A DNA stretch of 64,000 nucleotides from Comamonadaceae bacterium OS-1 (GTDB lineage Bacteria > Pseudomonadota > Gammaproteobacteria > Burkholderiales > Burkholderiaceae_C), in the NCBI GenBank assembly GCA_027923965.1, contig AP026969.1, forward strand, positions 496,001 to 560,000. Reading direction: 5' to 3'. Position numbers and translations under genes: made by a program. The notes beneath the pieces are model-generated. The model did not search any database and was not told where the DNA came from. It was given only the letters and a program-made list of their open reading frames with translations. Below, piece by piece: positions 51,849 through 62,446 of this stretch; within the stretch, counting starts at the first letter, position 1, and each line of letters starts with the position of its first letter.

Positions 51849-53210
51849 ATGCTGACCATCGTCGCTTTCATCGTTGCACTGGCCTTGCTGATTGCGGTGC
51901 ACGAGTACGGCCATTACAGGGTGGCCGTAGCCTGCGGGGTCAAGGTGCTGAAATTCTCCATCGGCTTTGGCCAGACGGTATTGCGCTGGCAACCCAAGGG
52001 GTCGCCCACCGAATTTGTCATCAGCGCCTTTCCGCTCGGCGGCTTCGTGAAGATGCTGGACGAGCGCGAAGCACCGGTGGCGGCCGAAGAGCGCCATCTG
52101 GCCTTCAACACCCAGTCTTTGCCAAAACGTGCGGCCATCGTGGCAGCGGGGCCAGCGGCGAACCTGCTGCTGGCGATGCTGTTGTACGCCCTGGTCAACT
52201 GGAGCGGGGTGGACGAGCCCAAGGCCATTCTGGCCAGTCCCACCATCGGTTCGGTGGCCGAAAAGGCGGGCATCCAGGGCGGTGAAACGGTGACCCGCGC
52301 GGCCTGGGACGGGGAAGATTTGGAAGAGGTGGCCTCGTTTGACGAGCTGCGCTGGCTGCTCACCCGCGGCGCGTTGGACAGCCGCGACGTGCGCCTGGAG
52401 CTGGCCACGTCCGCCCAGGGGGCCCGGCGCGAGGTGGTGATGGCACTGGCCCCGCTGCATGCCCAGGAGGCCGATGCCCAGCTGTTTCGCACCATCGGTG
52501 TGCTTGGCCCCTGGACGCGTCCGGAGCTGGGCGAGGTGAAGGCCGAGGGCGCGGGCGCCCGCGCGGGTTTGCGCAGCGGCGACCTGGTGCTGCGGGTGGG
52601 AGATACGCCCATTGTGGACGGCCAGCAGCTGCGCGACACCATCCGCGGCTCCTTGTCGGGCGGGCAGGCGCTGGCGCAGGTCTGGCAGATCGACCGCGGC
52701 GGCCAGCGGCTGGCCCTGACCGTCACCCCCGATGTCGTGCCCGACGGCCTGCAGTCGATTGGCCGCATCAATGCTTTTGTGGGCGCCATGCCCGAGATGC
52801 TGACTGTGCGCTACGGCCCGTGGGACGGCCTGTGGCGCGGCGTGGAGCGCGCCTGGGAGGTCTCGGGCCTGACCCTGCGCATGATGGGCCGCATGGTGGT
52901 GGGCGAGGCCTCCATCAAGAATTTGAGCGGCCCCCTGTCGGTGGCCGAGTACGCGGGCAAGTCGGCCAGCCTGGGCTTTACCCAGTACCTGGTATTTTTG
53001 GCCCTGATCAGCGTTAGTCTTGGAGTTTTGAACCTGCTACCGATCCCCATTTTGGACGGTGGGCACCTGTTGTATTATCTTTGGGAGGCTGTCACAGGCA
53101 AACGCGTCTCCGATGCCTGGATGGAACGCTTGCAGCGCGGAGGCGGTGCAGTGCTGTTGTTGATGATGTCCATTGCACTGTTTAACGATGTCCACCGCCT
53201 GTTTGGCTAA
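51849..53210 (+). CDS. rseP: Site-2 intramembrane zinc metalloprotease RseP
   Basis: A 453-residue inner-membrane protease that cuts the anti-sigma factor RseA in envelope stress and clears signal peptides. The zinc site HEYGH (18-22) is in the first helix and NLLPIPILDGGHL holds the third ligand Asp near the C-terminus. Two PDZ-like regions lie between (ASPTIGSVAEKAGIQGGETV and GARAGLRSGDLVLRVGDT). It is followed by bamA after 48 bp. Confidence 0.95.
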   Translation: MLTIVAFIVALALLIAVHEYGHYRVAVACGVKVLKFSIGFGQTVLRWQPKGSPTEFVISAFPLGGFVKMLDEREAPVAAEERHLAFNTQSLPKRAAIVAAGPAANLLLAMLLYALVNWSGVDEPKAILASPTIGSVAEKAGIQGGETVTRAAWDGEDLEEVASFDELRWLLTRGALDSRDVRLELATSAQGARREVVMALAPLHAQEADAQLFRTIGVLGPWTRPELGEVKAEGAGARAGLRSGDLVLRVGDTPIVDGQQLRDTIRGSLSGGQALAQVWQIDRGGQRLALTVTPDVVPDGLQSIGRINAFVGAMPEMLTVRYGPWDGLWRGVERAWEVSGLTLRMMGRMVVGEASIKNLSGPLSVAEYAGKSASLGFTQYLVFLALISVSLGVLNLLPIPILDGGHLLYYLWEAVTGKRVSDAWMERLQRGGGAVLLLMMSIALFNDVHRLFG

Positions 53211-53258
53211 TATTCACCCGACTTGCCGCCTGGCGCGGTTCCAGTCCCACCACATTCC

Positions 53259-55556
53259 ATGAAAAATCACTTTAATAGCTTTCGCCTGCGGTCCTTGTCG
53301 GCTGCCGTGGCGCTGGTGCTGGCTGCCAACACGGCCTGGGCCGTCACTCCTTTCGCCGTGCGCGACATCCGTATTGAAGGTTTGCAACGCGTGGAGCCCG
53401 GCACTGTGTTCGCGTCTTTGCCGTTCCGGGTGGGCGACACCTACAACGACGACCAGGGCTCGGCGGCCATCCGCACCCTGTTTGCGCTGGGCCTGTTCAA
53501 GGACGTGCGCCTGGAAGTCAGCGGCGATGTGTTGGTGGTGGTGGTCGAAGAGCGCCCCACGATTGCCGATGTCGAGTTTGTCGGCTCTAAAGAGTTTGAC
53601 AAGGACGCATTGAAGAAGTCCATGCGCGATGTGGGCCTGACCGATGGCCGCCCGTTTGACAAAGCCCTGGCCGACCGCGCCGAGCAGGAACTCAAGCGCC
53701 AGTACATCAACAAGAGCCTGTATGCCGCCGAAGTGCAAACCACCGTGACCCCGGTGGAGCGCAACCGTGTCAACCTGACCTTCACCATCACCGAAGGCGA
53801 ACCCGCCAAGATCCAGGACATCCACATCGTGGGTGCCAAGGCCTTCAGCGAATCCACGCTGCGCAACCAGTTCGAGCTGGACACCGGCGGCTGGCTCAGT
53901 TGGTACACCAAGTCCGACCGCTACACCCGCGCCAAGCTCAACGCCGATATCGAAACCTTGCGCTCGTACTACCTGTCGCGCGGCTACCTGGAATTCAAGG
54001 TGGACTCCACCCAGGTGGCGATCTCGCCCGACAAGCAAAGCATGTCGGTCACCATCAACATTACCGAAGGCGAGCGTTTCGTGGTGTCGGCCGTGCGCCT
54101 GGAAGGCAACTACCTGGGCAAGGACGACGAATTCAAGTCGTTGGTCAGCATCCAAGCCGGTGAGGCCTACAACGCCGACCTGGTCGCCAAGACCACCAAG
54201 GCCTTCAAAGACAATTTCGGCAGCTTTGGCTTCGCCTTTGCCCAGGTCGAGGCCAAACCGGAAATCGACCGCACCACCAACCGTGTGGTGCTGGTGATGC
54301 AGTCCGAGCCCTCGCGCCGCGCGTATGTGCGCAAGGTTAACGTGGCGGGCAACAGCCGTACCCGTGACGAAGTCATTCGCCGTGAGTTCCGCCAGCTGGA
54401 ATCGTCCTGGTACGACGGTGACAAGATCAAGCTGTCGCGTGACCGGGTGGACCGCCTGGGCTTCTTCAAGGAAGTCAACGTGGAAACCCAGGACGTGGCC
54501 GGTTCGCCCGACCAGGTGGATGTACAGGTCAATGTGGAAGAAAAATCCAGCGGCAGTATCCAGCTAGGTGCCGGTTTCTCCAGCGCCGACAAGCTCTCGC
54601 TGTCGTTCAGTATCAAGCAGGAAAATGCTTTCGGCTCGGGCAACTACCTGGGCCTGGAAGTCAATACCAGCAAGTACAACCAGGTGGTAGTGGTCAGCAC
54701 GGTGGATCCGTATTTCACCGAAAGTGGTATTTCCCGCTCCATTGATGTCTTCCACCGCGCTACCAAACCGTACAACGACCAGGGCGGCAACTACGAGTTG
54801 ATCACCCAGGGCGCGGGCCTGCGCTTTGGTGTGCCGTTCAGCGAGCTCGATACGGTGTATTTCGGCGGCAGCCTGGAGCGCACGACCATCAAGCCGGGCA
54901 CCAATATCCCGGCTGCCTACCTGGCCTATGCCGAAGAGTTCGGCTATACCAGCCTGGCGATTCCGCTCACCATTGGCTGGTCCCGTGACGACCGCGACAG
55001 CACTCTGGCCCCGAGCACCGGCGTATACCAGCGCCTCAACACCGAAGCCGGCTTGTTTGGCGATGCGCATTACCTGCGCGCCAACTACCAGTACCAGCAG
55101 TACATCCCCCTGACCAAGCAGTTCACGCTGGCCTTCAACGGCGAAGTGGGTTTTGGCAAGGGCCTGGGCGGTCGGGCGTTCCCGGTGTTCAAGAACTTCT
55201 ATGGCGGCGGTCTGGGTTCGGTACGTGGCTTCGAGCAGGGCACCCTGGGTCCGCGTGACGTGACCGGATCGGTGATTGGTGGCCCCAAGAAATTCACGTT
55301 AAATACCGAGATCCAGTCGCCGTTCCCCGGCGCGGGCAACGACCGCACCCTGCGCCTGTTTGCCTTTGGCGACATCGGTAACGTGTATGGTGAAAATGAA
55401 AAAATCCGTTTCGGCGAAATGCGGGCTTCGGCTGGCGTGGGCCTGAGCTGGATTTCGCCGGTTGGCCCTTTGCGTCTGGCCTATGCCAAGCCCATTCGCA
55501 AGTTTGCTGGCGATAGAATCCAATCCTTGCAATTCCAAATAGGTACGTCTTTCTAA
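53259..55556 (+). CDS. bamA: Outer membrane protein assembly factor BamA
   Basis: A 765-residue essential outer-membrane insertase. A signal peptide ends at Ala28 (NTAWA|VTPF). Five POTRA domains fill about residues 29-425, beginning VRDIRIEGLQRVEPGTVFAS. The 16-strand barrel follows, with GSVRGFEQGTLGPRDVTGSV (the VRGF/Y lock of loop 6) and a terminal Phe (FQIGTSF). The ATG at MKNHFNS gives the proper signal. Its TAA overlaps the skp ATG. Confidence 0.96.
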   Translation: MKNHFNSFRLRSLSAAVALVLAANTAWAVTPFAVRDIRIEGLQRVEPGTVFASLPFRVGDTYNDDQGSAAIRTLFALGLFKDVRLEVSGDVLVVVVEERPTIADVEFVGSKEFDKDALKKSMRDVGLTDGRPFDKALADRAEQELKRQYINKSLYAAEVQTTVTPVERNRVNLTFTITEGEPAKIQDIHIVGAKAFSESTLRNQFELDTGGWLSWYTKSDRYTRAKLNADIETLRSYYLSRGYLEFKVDSTQVAISPDKQSMSVTINITEGERFVVSAVRLEGNYLGKDDEFKSLVSIQAGEAYNADLVAKTTKAFKDNFGSFGFAFAQVEAKPEIDRTTNRVVLVMQSEPSRRAYVRKVNVAGNSRTRDEVIRREFRQLESSWYDGDKIKLSRDRVDRLGFFKEVNVETQDVAGSPDQVDVQVNVEEKSSGSIQLGAGFSSADKLSLSFSIKQENAFGSGNYLGLEVNTSKYNQVVVVSTVDPYFTESGISRSIDVFHRATKPYNDQGGNYELITQGAGLRFGVPFSELDTVYFGGSLERTTIKPGTNIPAAYLAYAEEFGYTSLAIPLTIGWSRDDRDSTLAPSTGVYQRLNTEAGLFGDAHYLRANYQYQQYIPLTKQFTLAFNGEVGFGKGLGGRAFPVFKNFYGGGLGSVRGFEQGTLGPRDVTGSVIGGPKKFTLNTEIQSPFPGAGNDRTLRLFAFGDIGNVYGENEKIRFGEMRASAGVGLSWISPVGPLRLAYAKPIRKFAGDRIQSLQFQIGTSF

Positions 55557-56074
55557 TGAAGAACTTTCTACGCCAATGCGGATCCGGCATTTTGTTCGGG
55601 GCTATCCTCCTGTCTGCCCATGCGCAGGCGGACGAGTTCCGCGTCGGGTTCGTCAACACCGATCGTATCTTCCGCGAGTCTGCTGCTGCCAAAACGGCCC
55701 AGGCCAAGCTGGAGCAAGAATTCGCCAAACGTGAAAAAGAACTCAGCGATGCCGGAACGGTTTTGAAAACCGCCTCCGACAAGTTCGAACGTGAAGCCGC
55801 GACCCTGGCAGAAAGCCAGCGCGTCTCGCGCCAGAAGGTACTGGTTGACCAGGACCGCGACTTCCAGCGCAAGCGCCGTGAGTTCCAGGAAGACCTGAAT
55901 TCCCGCAAGAACGAAGAGCTGCAGCAGGTACTGGAAAAAGCCAACAAGGTGATCAAGCAGGTGGCTGAAACCGAAAAGTACGATGCCGTGCTGCAAGAAG
56001 CTGTCTACATCAATCCCAAGTACGACATCACCGACAAGGTCATCAAGGCCTTGAACGCCATTCCCGCCAAGTAA
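55556..56074 (+). CDS. skp: Periplasmic chaperone Skp/OmpH
   Basis: A 172-residue chaperone for unfolded outer-membrane proteins. A signal peptide ends near residue 25 (HAQA|DEF). [20 protein letters not shown] is the base of the trimer and residues about 45-140 form the long coiled-coil tentacle (EREKELSD-type heptads). It is coupled to bamA by TAATG. Confidence 0.94.
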   Translation: MKNFLRQCGSGILFGAILLSAHAQADEFRVGFVNTDRIFRESAAAKTAQAKLEQEFAKREKELSDAGTVLKTASDKFEREAATLAESQRVSRQKVLVDQDRDFQRKRREFQEDLNSRKNEELQQVLEKANKVIKQVAETEKYDAVLQEAVYINPKYDITDKVIKALNAIPAK

Positions 56075-56094
56075 ACCCACCAGAGGACTCCAGC

Positions 56095-57093
56095 ATGGCG
56101 CTGCGTCTAGGCGCGATAGTGGAAGCCCTCGGGGGGGTGCTGCACGGCGATGCGGAGCTGTCGATCGACGGCATCGCACCGCTGGAGTCGGCCAGCCCGT
56201 CGCAGCTGGCTTTCCTCAGCAACCCCAAATACCAGCAGCAACTGGCCCGTTCCCAGGCTGCCTGCGTGATCGTGGGCCCGGCCCAGGCCGACATGGCTCT
56301 GGCCCGCGGTGCCTGCATCGTGGCTGATGCGCCGTACCTGTACTTCGCCAAGGTCACCCAGCTCTGGAAGCGCCAGCGCCCGCCAGCCACCGGCCCGGCC
56401 ATCCACCCTAGCGCGGTGATCGACCCCAGTGCCCAGATCGATCCCAGCGCCCGTATCGGCCCGCTCTGCGTGGTCGAACGCGGGGCCCATATCGGTGCCC
56501 ACACAGTACTCAAGTCGCGCGTCACGGTGGGTGAAGATTGCCGTATTGGTGACCGTTGCCTGCTGCATGCGGGCGTGGTGATCGGTGCCGACGGCTTTGG
56601 CTTTGCGCCCAACGCCGGGGCCTGGGAAAAGATCGAGCAGCTAGGGGCGGTGCGCATCGGCAACGATGTGGAAATCGGTGCCAATACCTGCATCGACCGT
56701 GGTGCGCTGGAGGACACGGTGATTTCCGACGGCGTGAAGCTCGACAACCTGATCCAGATCGGACACAACGTCTTTGTGGGCGCCCACACCGCCATGGCGG
56801 GCTGCGTCGGCGTGGCGGGCAGCGCCCATATCGGCGCGCACTGCACCGTGGGCGGTGGCGCGATCGTGCTGGGGCATCTGACCCTGGCCGAGGGTGTCAA
56901 CATCTCCGCGGGCACGGTGGCCACCCGCTCCATCACGCAGCCCGGCCACTACACCGGCATGTTCCCGATTGACGACAACGCCAAGTGGGAAAAAAATGCC
57001 GCCTCCCTCAAGCAGTTGCACAGCCTGCGCGACCGCCTCAAGGCAGTCGAGAAAACTTTAGAACAACTCCAACAGAGCACCCCAACACCATGA
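56095..57093 (+). CDS. lpxD: UDP-3-O-(3-hydroxyacyl)glucosamine N-acyltransferase
   Basis: A 332-residue lipid A enzyme. The uridine-binding N-terminal domain ([20 protein letters not shown]) leads to a left-handed beta-helix of hexapeptide repeats ([20 protein letters not shown]) with the catalytic His in [13 protein letters not shown] short C-terminal helix ([13 protein letters not shown]) completes the trimer. It overlaps fabZ by ATGA. Confidence 0.96.
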   Translation: MALRLGAIVEALGGVLHGDAELSIDGIAPLESASPSQLAFLSNPKYQQQLARSQAACVIVGPAQADMALARGACIVADAPYLYFAKVTQLWKRQRPPATGPAIHPSAVIDPSAQIDPSARIGPLCVVERGAHIGAHTVLKSRVTVGEDCRIGDRCLLHAGVVIGADGFGFAPNAGAWEKIEQLGAVRIGNDVEIGANTCIDRGALEDTVISDGVKLDNLIQIGHNVFVGAHTAMAGCVGVAGSAHIGAHCTVGGGAIVLGHLTLAEGVNISAGTVATRSITQPGHYTGMFPIDDNAKWEKNAASLKQLHSLRDRLKAVEKTLEQLQQSTPTP

Positions 57094-57530
57094 TGGACAT
57101 CCACCAAATCCTCAAGCAACTGCCACACCGCTATCCCTTTCTGATGGTGGACCGGGTGCTGAGCATCGAAAAATCCAAGTCCATCCGGGCGTTCAAGAAC
57201 GTCACCATCAACGAGCCGTTTTTTGAAGGCCACTTCCCGCGCCGCCCGGTCATGCCCGGCGTGCTGATGCTGGAAGCTCTGGCCCAGGCCGCTGCCTTGC
57301 TGGCCTTTGATGCCCTGGGCAAGTCGCCCGAGGACGACACCGTGTACTACTTTGCCGCCATCGACAACGCCCGCTTCAAGCGCCCGGTGGAACCTGGCGA
57401 TCAGCTGATGCTGGACGTGGAGCTGGTGCGCATGAAGTCCGGCATCTTCAAGTTCAAGGGCAAGGGCACTGTGGGCGACGAGCTGGCGGTCGAGGCCGAG
57501 CTGACCTGCGCCATGCGCACCATCGCCTGA
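57090..57530 (+). CDS. fabZ: 3-hydroxyacyl-ACP dehydratase
   Basis: A 146-residue hot-dog-fold dehydratase of fatty acid elongation. The catalytic His48 and Glu62 are in [34 protein letters not shown] is the family start. It shares the 3-hydroxyacyl-ACP pool with LpxA and LpxD, encoded on either side. Confidence 0.97.
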   Translation: MMDIHQILKQLPHRYPFLMVDRVLSIEKSKSIRAFKNVTINEPFFEGHFPRRPVMPGVLMLEALAQAAALLAFDALGKSPEDDTVYYFAAIDNARFKRPVEPGDQLMLDVELVRMKSGIFKFKGKGTVGDELAVEAELTCAMRTIA

Positions 57531-57541
57531 GTGCTGCGCGC

Positions 57542-58324
57542 GTGACCACCATCCACGCCACCGCCCTGGTTGATCCGTCCGCGCAGCTGGACGCGTCGGT
57601 CAGCATCGGCCCCTACACGGTGGTGGGCCCGCACGTGAAAATCGGCGCGGGCACCACAGTGGGCCCGCACTGCGTCATCCAGGGCCACACCACCATTGGC
57701 CGCGACAACCGCATCTTCCAGTTCAACTCCCTCGGTGCCGACCCGCAGGACAAAAAGTTCGCGGGCGAGCCCACCGAGCTGGTGATTGGCGACCGCAACA
57801 CCATCCGCGAGTTTTGCACCTTCAACCTGGGCACGGTGCAGGACGCGGGCGTGACCCGCATTGGCAGCGACAACTGGATCATGGCCTACGTGCACATTGC
57901 GCACGACTGCCTGCTGGGCGACCAGATCACCATGGCCAACAGCGTCACCCTGGCCGGCCACGTGCAGGTCGGCGACTGGGCCACCGTGGGCGGCCTCACC
58001 GGCGTGCTGCAGCGCATGCGCATCGGCGCGCATTCCATGGTCGGCTTTGCCAGCCACATCGGCAAAGATGTGCCGCCCTTCATGGTGGTGGACGGCAACC
58101 CGCTGGCGGTGCGTGCCGTCAACCTGGTGGGCCTGAAACGCCGTGACTTTTCCGATGCCCGCCTCAAGGCCATCCGCGAAATGCACAAGCTGCTTTACCG
58201 CCAGGGCAAAACGCTGGACGAAGCCCGTACCGCCATCCAGGCCTTGGATGCGCCCGAAGCCGCCGCCGATATTGCCTTGATGGACGCATTTCTCGCCACT
58301 TCCGTCAGCGGCATCGCCCGCTGA
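57542..58324 (+). CDS. lpxA: UDP-N-acetylglucosamine acyltransferase
   Basis: A 260-residue left-handed beta-helix trimer that starts lipid A synthesis. [20 protein letters not shown] and later hexapeptide repeats are clear, with the catalytic His in [14 protein letters not shown] and the C-terminal helical domain ([20 protein letters not shown]). The start is GTG. Its TGA overlaps the lpxB ATG. Confidence 0.97.
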   Translation: MTTIHATALVDPSAQLDASVSIGPYTVVGPHVKIGAGTTVGPHCVIQGHTTIGRDNRIFQFNSLGADPQDKKFAGEPTELVIGDRNTIREFCTFNLGTVQDAGVTRIGSDNWIMAYVHIAHDCLLGDQITMANSVTLAGHVQVGDWATVGGLTGVLQRMRIGAHSMVGFASHIGKDVPPFMVVDGNPLAVRAVNLVGLKRRDFSDARLKAIREMHKLLYRQGKTLDEARTAIQALDAPEAAADIALMDAFLATSVSGIAR

Positions 58325-59481
58325 TGTCCGACCCCCGCGTCGCCATGGTGGCCGGAGAGGCCTCTGGCGACTTGCTCGCCGGCCTGGTGCTGGACGGCCT
58401 GCGGGCACGCTGGCCCGACCTGCAGGCCAGCGGCATCGGCGGCCCGCAGATGGCCCGGCGCGGCTTCCAGGCGCTGTGGCCCAGCGAGCGGCTGGCGGTG
58501 CATGGCTACAACATGGACGTGTTTCGCCGCCTGTGGGAGCTGTTGGGCATCCGCAAACAGCTGCGTGAACGCCTGCTGCGCGAGCGGCCAGGCGTGTTCA
58601 TCGGTGTGGACGCGCCCGACTTCAACCTGGGGCTGGAAGCGGCGCTGAAAGCCGGGGGCATCCCCACCGTGCATTTCGTCTGCCCGTCCATTTGGGCCTG
58701 GCGCGCCGACCGGGTGGAGAAAATCCGCCGCGCGGCCGACCATGTGCTGTGCATTTTTCCGTTCGAGCCCGAGTTGCTGGCCCAGTACGGCATTGCATCC
58801 ACCTACGTGGGCCACCCGCTGGCCAATGTGATCCCCCTGCAACCCGACCGCGCCGCTGCACGGCAGACGCTGGGCCTGACACCGGAAGACACCGTGGTCG
58901 CCATCCTGCCCGGCAGCCGCCAGTCGGAAATCAAATACCTGGCTTTGAGGTTCTTTCAGGCTGCAGCGCTTATCCAGCAAGCACGACAAGCTATTAAATT
59001 TGTAGTACCTGCCGTTCCCACGCTGCGCACCCGCATCGAGGCCCTGGCCGCCGAGGCGGGCATGGCCGGGCGCATCCAGATCGTTTCCGGCCAGTCGCAC
59101 ACCGTGCTGGCCGCCTGCGATATCACCCTGATTGCCAGCGGCACGGCCACGCTGGAGGCGGCGTTGTTCAAGCGGCCCATGGTGATTGCCTACAACATGC
59201 ACTGGTTTTCGTGGCGGATGATGCAGCGCAAGCAGCTCCAGCCCTGGGTGGGTTTGCCCAATATCCTGTGCCGCGACTTCGTGGTGCCCGAACTGCTGCA
59301 AGACGCGGCCACGCCCCAGGCCCTGGCCGATGCCTGCCTGCAATGGCTGGCCCCCGTCGCCTCTGCGAGAATCGCGGCCCTTGAAGCCACATTCACCGCA
59401 CTGCACCACAGCCTGCAGCGCGATACTGCCCAGTTAGCCACCGATGCCATCCAAAAAATTATCACCACCCGTGCAAGCTGA
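58324..59481 (+). CDS. lpxB: Lipid-A-disaccharide synthase
   Basis: A 385-residue GT19 glycosyltransferase joining UDP-diacylglucosamine and lipid [36 protein letters not shown] and [20 protein letters not shown] are characteristic; [20 protein letters not shown] and [20 protein letters not shown] bind the nucleotide sugar. Residues 209-228, just after the GSRQSEI loop, are encoded by palindromic copy O. It overlaps rnhB by 38 bp. Confidence 0.95.
   Translation: MSDPRVAMVAGEASGDLLAGLVLDGLRARWPDLQASGIGGPQMARRGFQALWPSERLAVHGYNMDVFRRLWELLGIRKQLRERLLRERPGVFIGVDAPDFNLGLEAALKAGGIPTVHFVCPSIWAWRADRVEKIRRAADHVLCIFPFEPELLAQYGIASTYVGHPLANVIPLQPDRAAARQTLGLTPEDTVVAILPGSRQSEIKYLALRFFQAAALIQQARQAIKFVVPAVPTLRTRIEALAAEAGMAGRIQIVSGQSHTVLAACDITLIASGTATLEAALFKRPMVIAYNMHWFSWRMMQRKQLQPWVGLPNILCRDFVVPELLQDAATPQALADACLQWLAPVASARIAALEATFTALHHSLQRDTAQLATDAIQKIITTRAS
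58949..59008 (-). repeat. Palindromic element copy O (inside lpxB)
   Basis: On the minus strand GTACTACAAATTTAATAGCT, then GTGCTTGCTGGATAAGCGC and TGCAGCCTGAAAG. The gene reads it as [14 protein letters not shown], the frame of the dxs and dxr copies. Confidence 0.85.
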
Positions 59482-60061
59482 GTTGACCTGGCCCACCCGG
59501 GGCCTGGTGGCCGGGGTGGACGAAGCCGGGCGCGGCCCGCTGGCCGGGCCGGTGGTAGCCGCCGCCGTGATCCTGGATGAGCGCCAGCCGATTGCGGGCC
59601 TGGCCGACTCCAAAAAGCTCACCGCCAAGCGCCGCGCCCAGCTGTATGACGAAATCCTGGCCAAAGCCCTGTGCTGCTCGATCGCCGAGGCCAGCGTGGA
59701 AGAAATCGAAAAGCTCAACATCCTGCAAGCCACCATGCTGGCCATGCAGCGGGCCGTGCAAGGCCTGCGCCTCAAGCCCGGCCATGTGCTGGTGGACGGC
59801 AACCGCGTGCCGGTACTGGCCATGACCAGCGAGGCCATCGTCCAGGGCGATGCCCTGGTACCCGCGATTTCCGCCGCGTCCATCTTGGCCAAGGTCACCC
59901 GCGACCGCTGGTGCGCCCAGGTGGATGCCGACTATCCGCAGTACGGGTTTGCCGGGCACAAGGGCTACGGCACAGCCGCGCACCTGGCGGCGCTGCAGGC
60001 ACACGGGGCCTGCCCGCTGCACCGCAAGACTTTTGCGCCGGTAACGGCGGTGCTGGCATGA
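59444..60061 (+). CDS. rnhB: Ribonuclease HII
   Basis: A 205-residue RNase HII that removes ribonucleotides from [23 protein letters not shown] holds the catalytic Asp/Glu, [19 protein letters not shown] and [16 protein letters not shown] the other conserved parts. It starts inside lpxB and its TGA overlaps the next ATG. Confidence 0.96.
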   Translation: MPSKKLSPPVQAELTWPTRGLVAGVDEAGRGPLAGPVVAAAVILDERQPIAGLADSKKLTAKRRAQLYDEILAKALCCSIAEASVEEIEKLNILQATMLAMQRAVQGLRLKPGHVLVDGNRVPVLAMTSEAIVQGDALVPAISAASILAKVTRDRWCAQVDADYPQYGFAGHKGYGTAAHLAALQAHGACPLHRKTFAPVTAVLA

Positions 60062-60831
60062 GCTCGGACCCCATCACCCACATCCAGTCGCGCGACAACC
60101 CGCTGCTCAAGGAGCTGCGCCGCCTGTCGCAAGACAGCACCGCCTACCGCAAGCAGGGCAGGGTGTGGCTGGAAGGCGACCACCTGTGCCGCGCCGCGCT
60201 GGCCCGGGGCTGGAAACCGGCACTGGCTATTTTTTCAGAGTCTTTTTGGCCTCTAGCGCCCACGGAATGGGCGAGAGAAGCTACTAAAACCATAGTAATC
60301 AAAGATGCGCTATTGGCCGACCTCAGCGGCCTGGAGTCGCCCGCGCCCATGGGCTTTGTGATCGATTTGCCCGCCACCGCCACGCTGGACCCGGCCGCTG
60401 CCAGCGTCATCCTTGACCGGGTGCAGGACGCAGGCAACGTGGGCTCCATCCTGCGCAGTGCCGGGGCGTTTGGTTTCCAGCAGATCATCGCCCTCAAGGG
60501 CACGGCGGCGCTGTGGAGTCCCAAGGTGCTGCGCGCCGGCATGGGTGCGCATTTTGGCCTGCGCCTGGTCGAAGGCATCGAGCCCGAGGCGCTGGATGCC
60601 CTGACCGTGCCGCTGGTCGTCACCAGCTCCCACCAGGGCGCGCTGCTGCAGGACCAGAAGTTGCCGTACCCCTGCGCCTGGGCCATGGGCCACGAAGGGC
60701 AGGGCGTAGGCCCGGCCTTGCTGGCGCGCGCCAAAGTGTCGGTGCGCATCGGCCAGCCGGGCGGCGAAGAGTCGCTGAACGTGGCCGCAGCGGCGGCGAT
60801 TTGCCTGCATGCATCGTCGGTAGGGCGCTAA
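60058..60831 (+). CDS. SpoU/TrmH-family rRNA 2'-O-methyltransferase
   Basis: A 257-residue SPOUT methyltransferase. Motif 1 is [20 protein letters not shown], motif 2 [19 protein letters not shown], motif 3 [19 protein letters not shown]; together they form the SAM knot. The N-terminal part ([20 protein letters not shown]) is the L30e-like RNA-binding domain of rRNA methylases. The target nucleotide is not known. Residues 60-81 are encoded by palindromic copy P. The TAA stop is part of the left arm of the large inverted repeat that follows. Confidence 0.92.
   Translation: MSSDPITHIQSRDNPLLKELRRLSQDSTAYRKQGRVWLEGDHLCRAALARGWKPALAIFSESFWPLAPTEWAREATKTIVIKDALLADLSGLESPAPMGFVIDLPATATLDPAAASVILDRVQDAGNVGSILRSAGAFGFQQIIALKGTAALWSPKVLRAGMGAHFGLRLVEGIEPEALDALTVPLVVTSSHQGALLQDQKLPYPCAWAMGHEGQGVGPALLARAKVSVRIGQPGGEESLNVAAAAAICLHASSVGR
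60237..60299 (-). repeat. Palindromic element copy P (inside the SpoU methylase gene)
   Basis: On the minus strand ATTACTATGGTTTTAGTAGC, then CTCGCCCATTCCGTGGGCGC and TAGAGGCCAAAAAGAC. GCCCATTCCGTGGGC is a clear stem. The gene reads [15 protein letters not shown] in the common frame. Confidence 0.9.
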
Positions 60832-61102
60832 GAACGTGTTCACGATCTTTTTGGGGTCGCGCAGGTGCCTGTTCGGGATGCGCAGTTAGGCGCAAAACCC
60901 AAGCCAAGGCTTTCCGCCTTGGCTGGTTTTGTAACGACGCTGAGCGCCCGAAAAGGCACCTGCCCTGCGGGTTGGGGTGAAATCGGGCGATTTGTCTGCC
61001 GCAACCCTTGCATGGGCGGGGAGCCCATGCTGCGGTCTGCGACAACCAACTCATCCCGATTGCACCCCAACGCGACCCCAAAAAGATCGTGGACACGTTC
61101 TT
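60830..61102. repeat. 273-bp two-armed inverted-repeat element before carA
   Basis: Outer arms at 60830-60861 and 61071-61102 are complementary over 32 bp with one mismatch (a G-U pair as RNA). Inside, a first arm pairs 60861-60877 with 60947-60963 (16 of 17) and has a 9-bp hairpin at 60902-60924. A second arm pairs 60971-60987 with 61055-61071 (16 of 17) and has an 8-bp hairpin at 61010-61030 extended by CCGCA/TGCGG and TTGTC/GACAA. Together they fold as a three-way junction. No reading frame of interest lies inside. It could be a miniature mobile element or a structured RNA. It makes up most of the 451-bp gap before carA. Confidence 0.9.
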
Positions 61103-61154
61103 GGGCTCAAGGGTTTGCCCGTGGTTTGGGCCAGGATCTGCAACAGTGCTCGGC

Positions 61155-61160
61155 TATAAT
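61155..61160 (+). promoter_or_regulatory. -10 box of the carAB promoter
   Basis: A perfect TATAAT lies 122 bp before the carA start; no good -35 hexamer is present 16-18 bp in front, so an activator or extended contacts may help. The leader of about 115 nt has a small hairpin AAGAG-TTTTA-CTCTT near 61230 and the complementary pair GTACGCC/GGCGTAC; pyrimidine or arginine control is possible but not shown. Confidence 0.6.
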
Positions 61161-61282
61161 CGTGGGCTTTCCCGCATCCACGTACGCCTAGCGCCGGTCT
61201 TACCGAACCCCCTTCCAGAGCATTTGCAAGAGTTTTACTCTTGGACCGCTTGGGCGTACCCGTAACTATTTCGGAGAACCCA

Positions 61283-62445
<1,163 letters not shown>

Positions 62446-62446
<1 letters not shown>

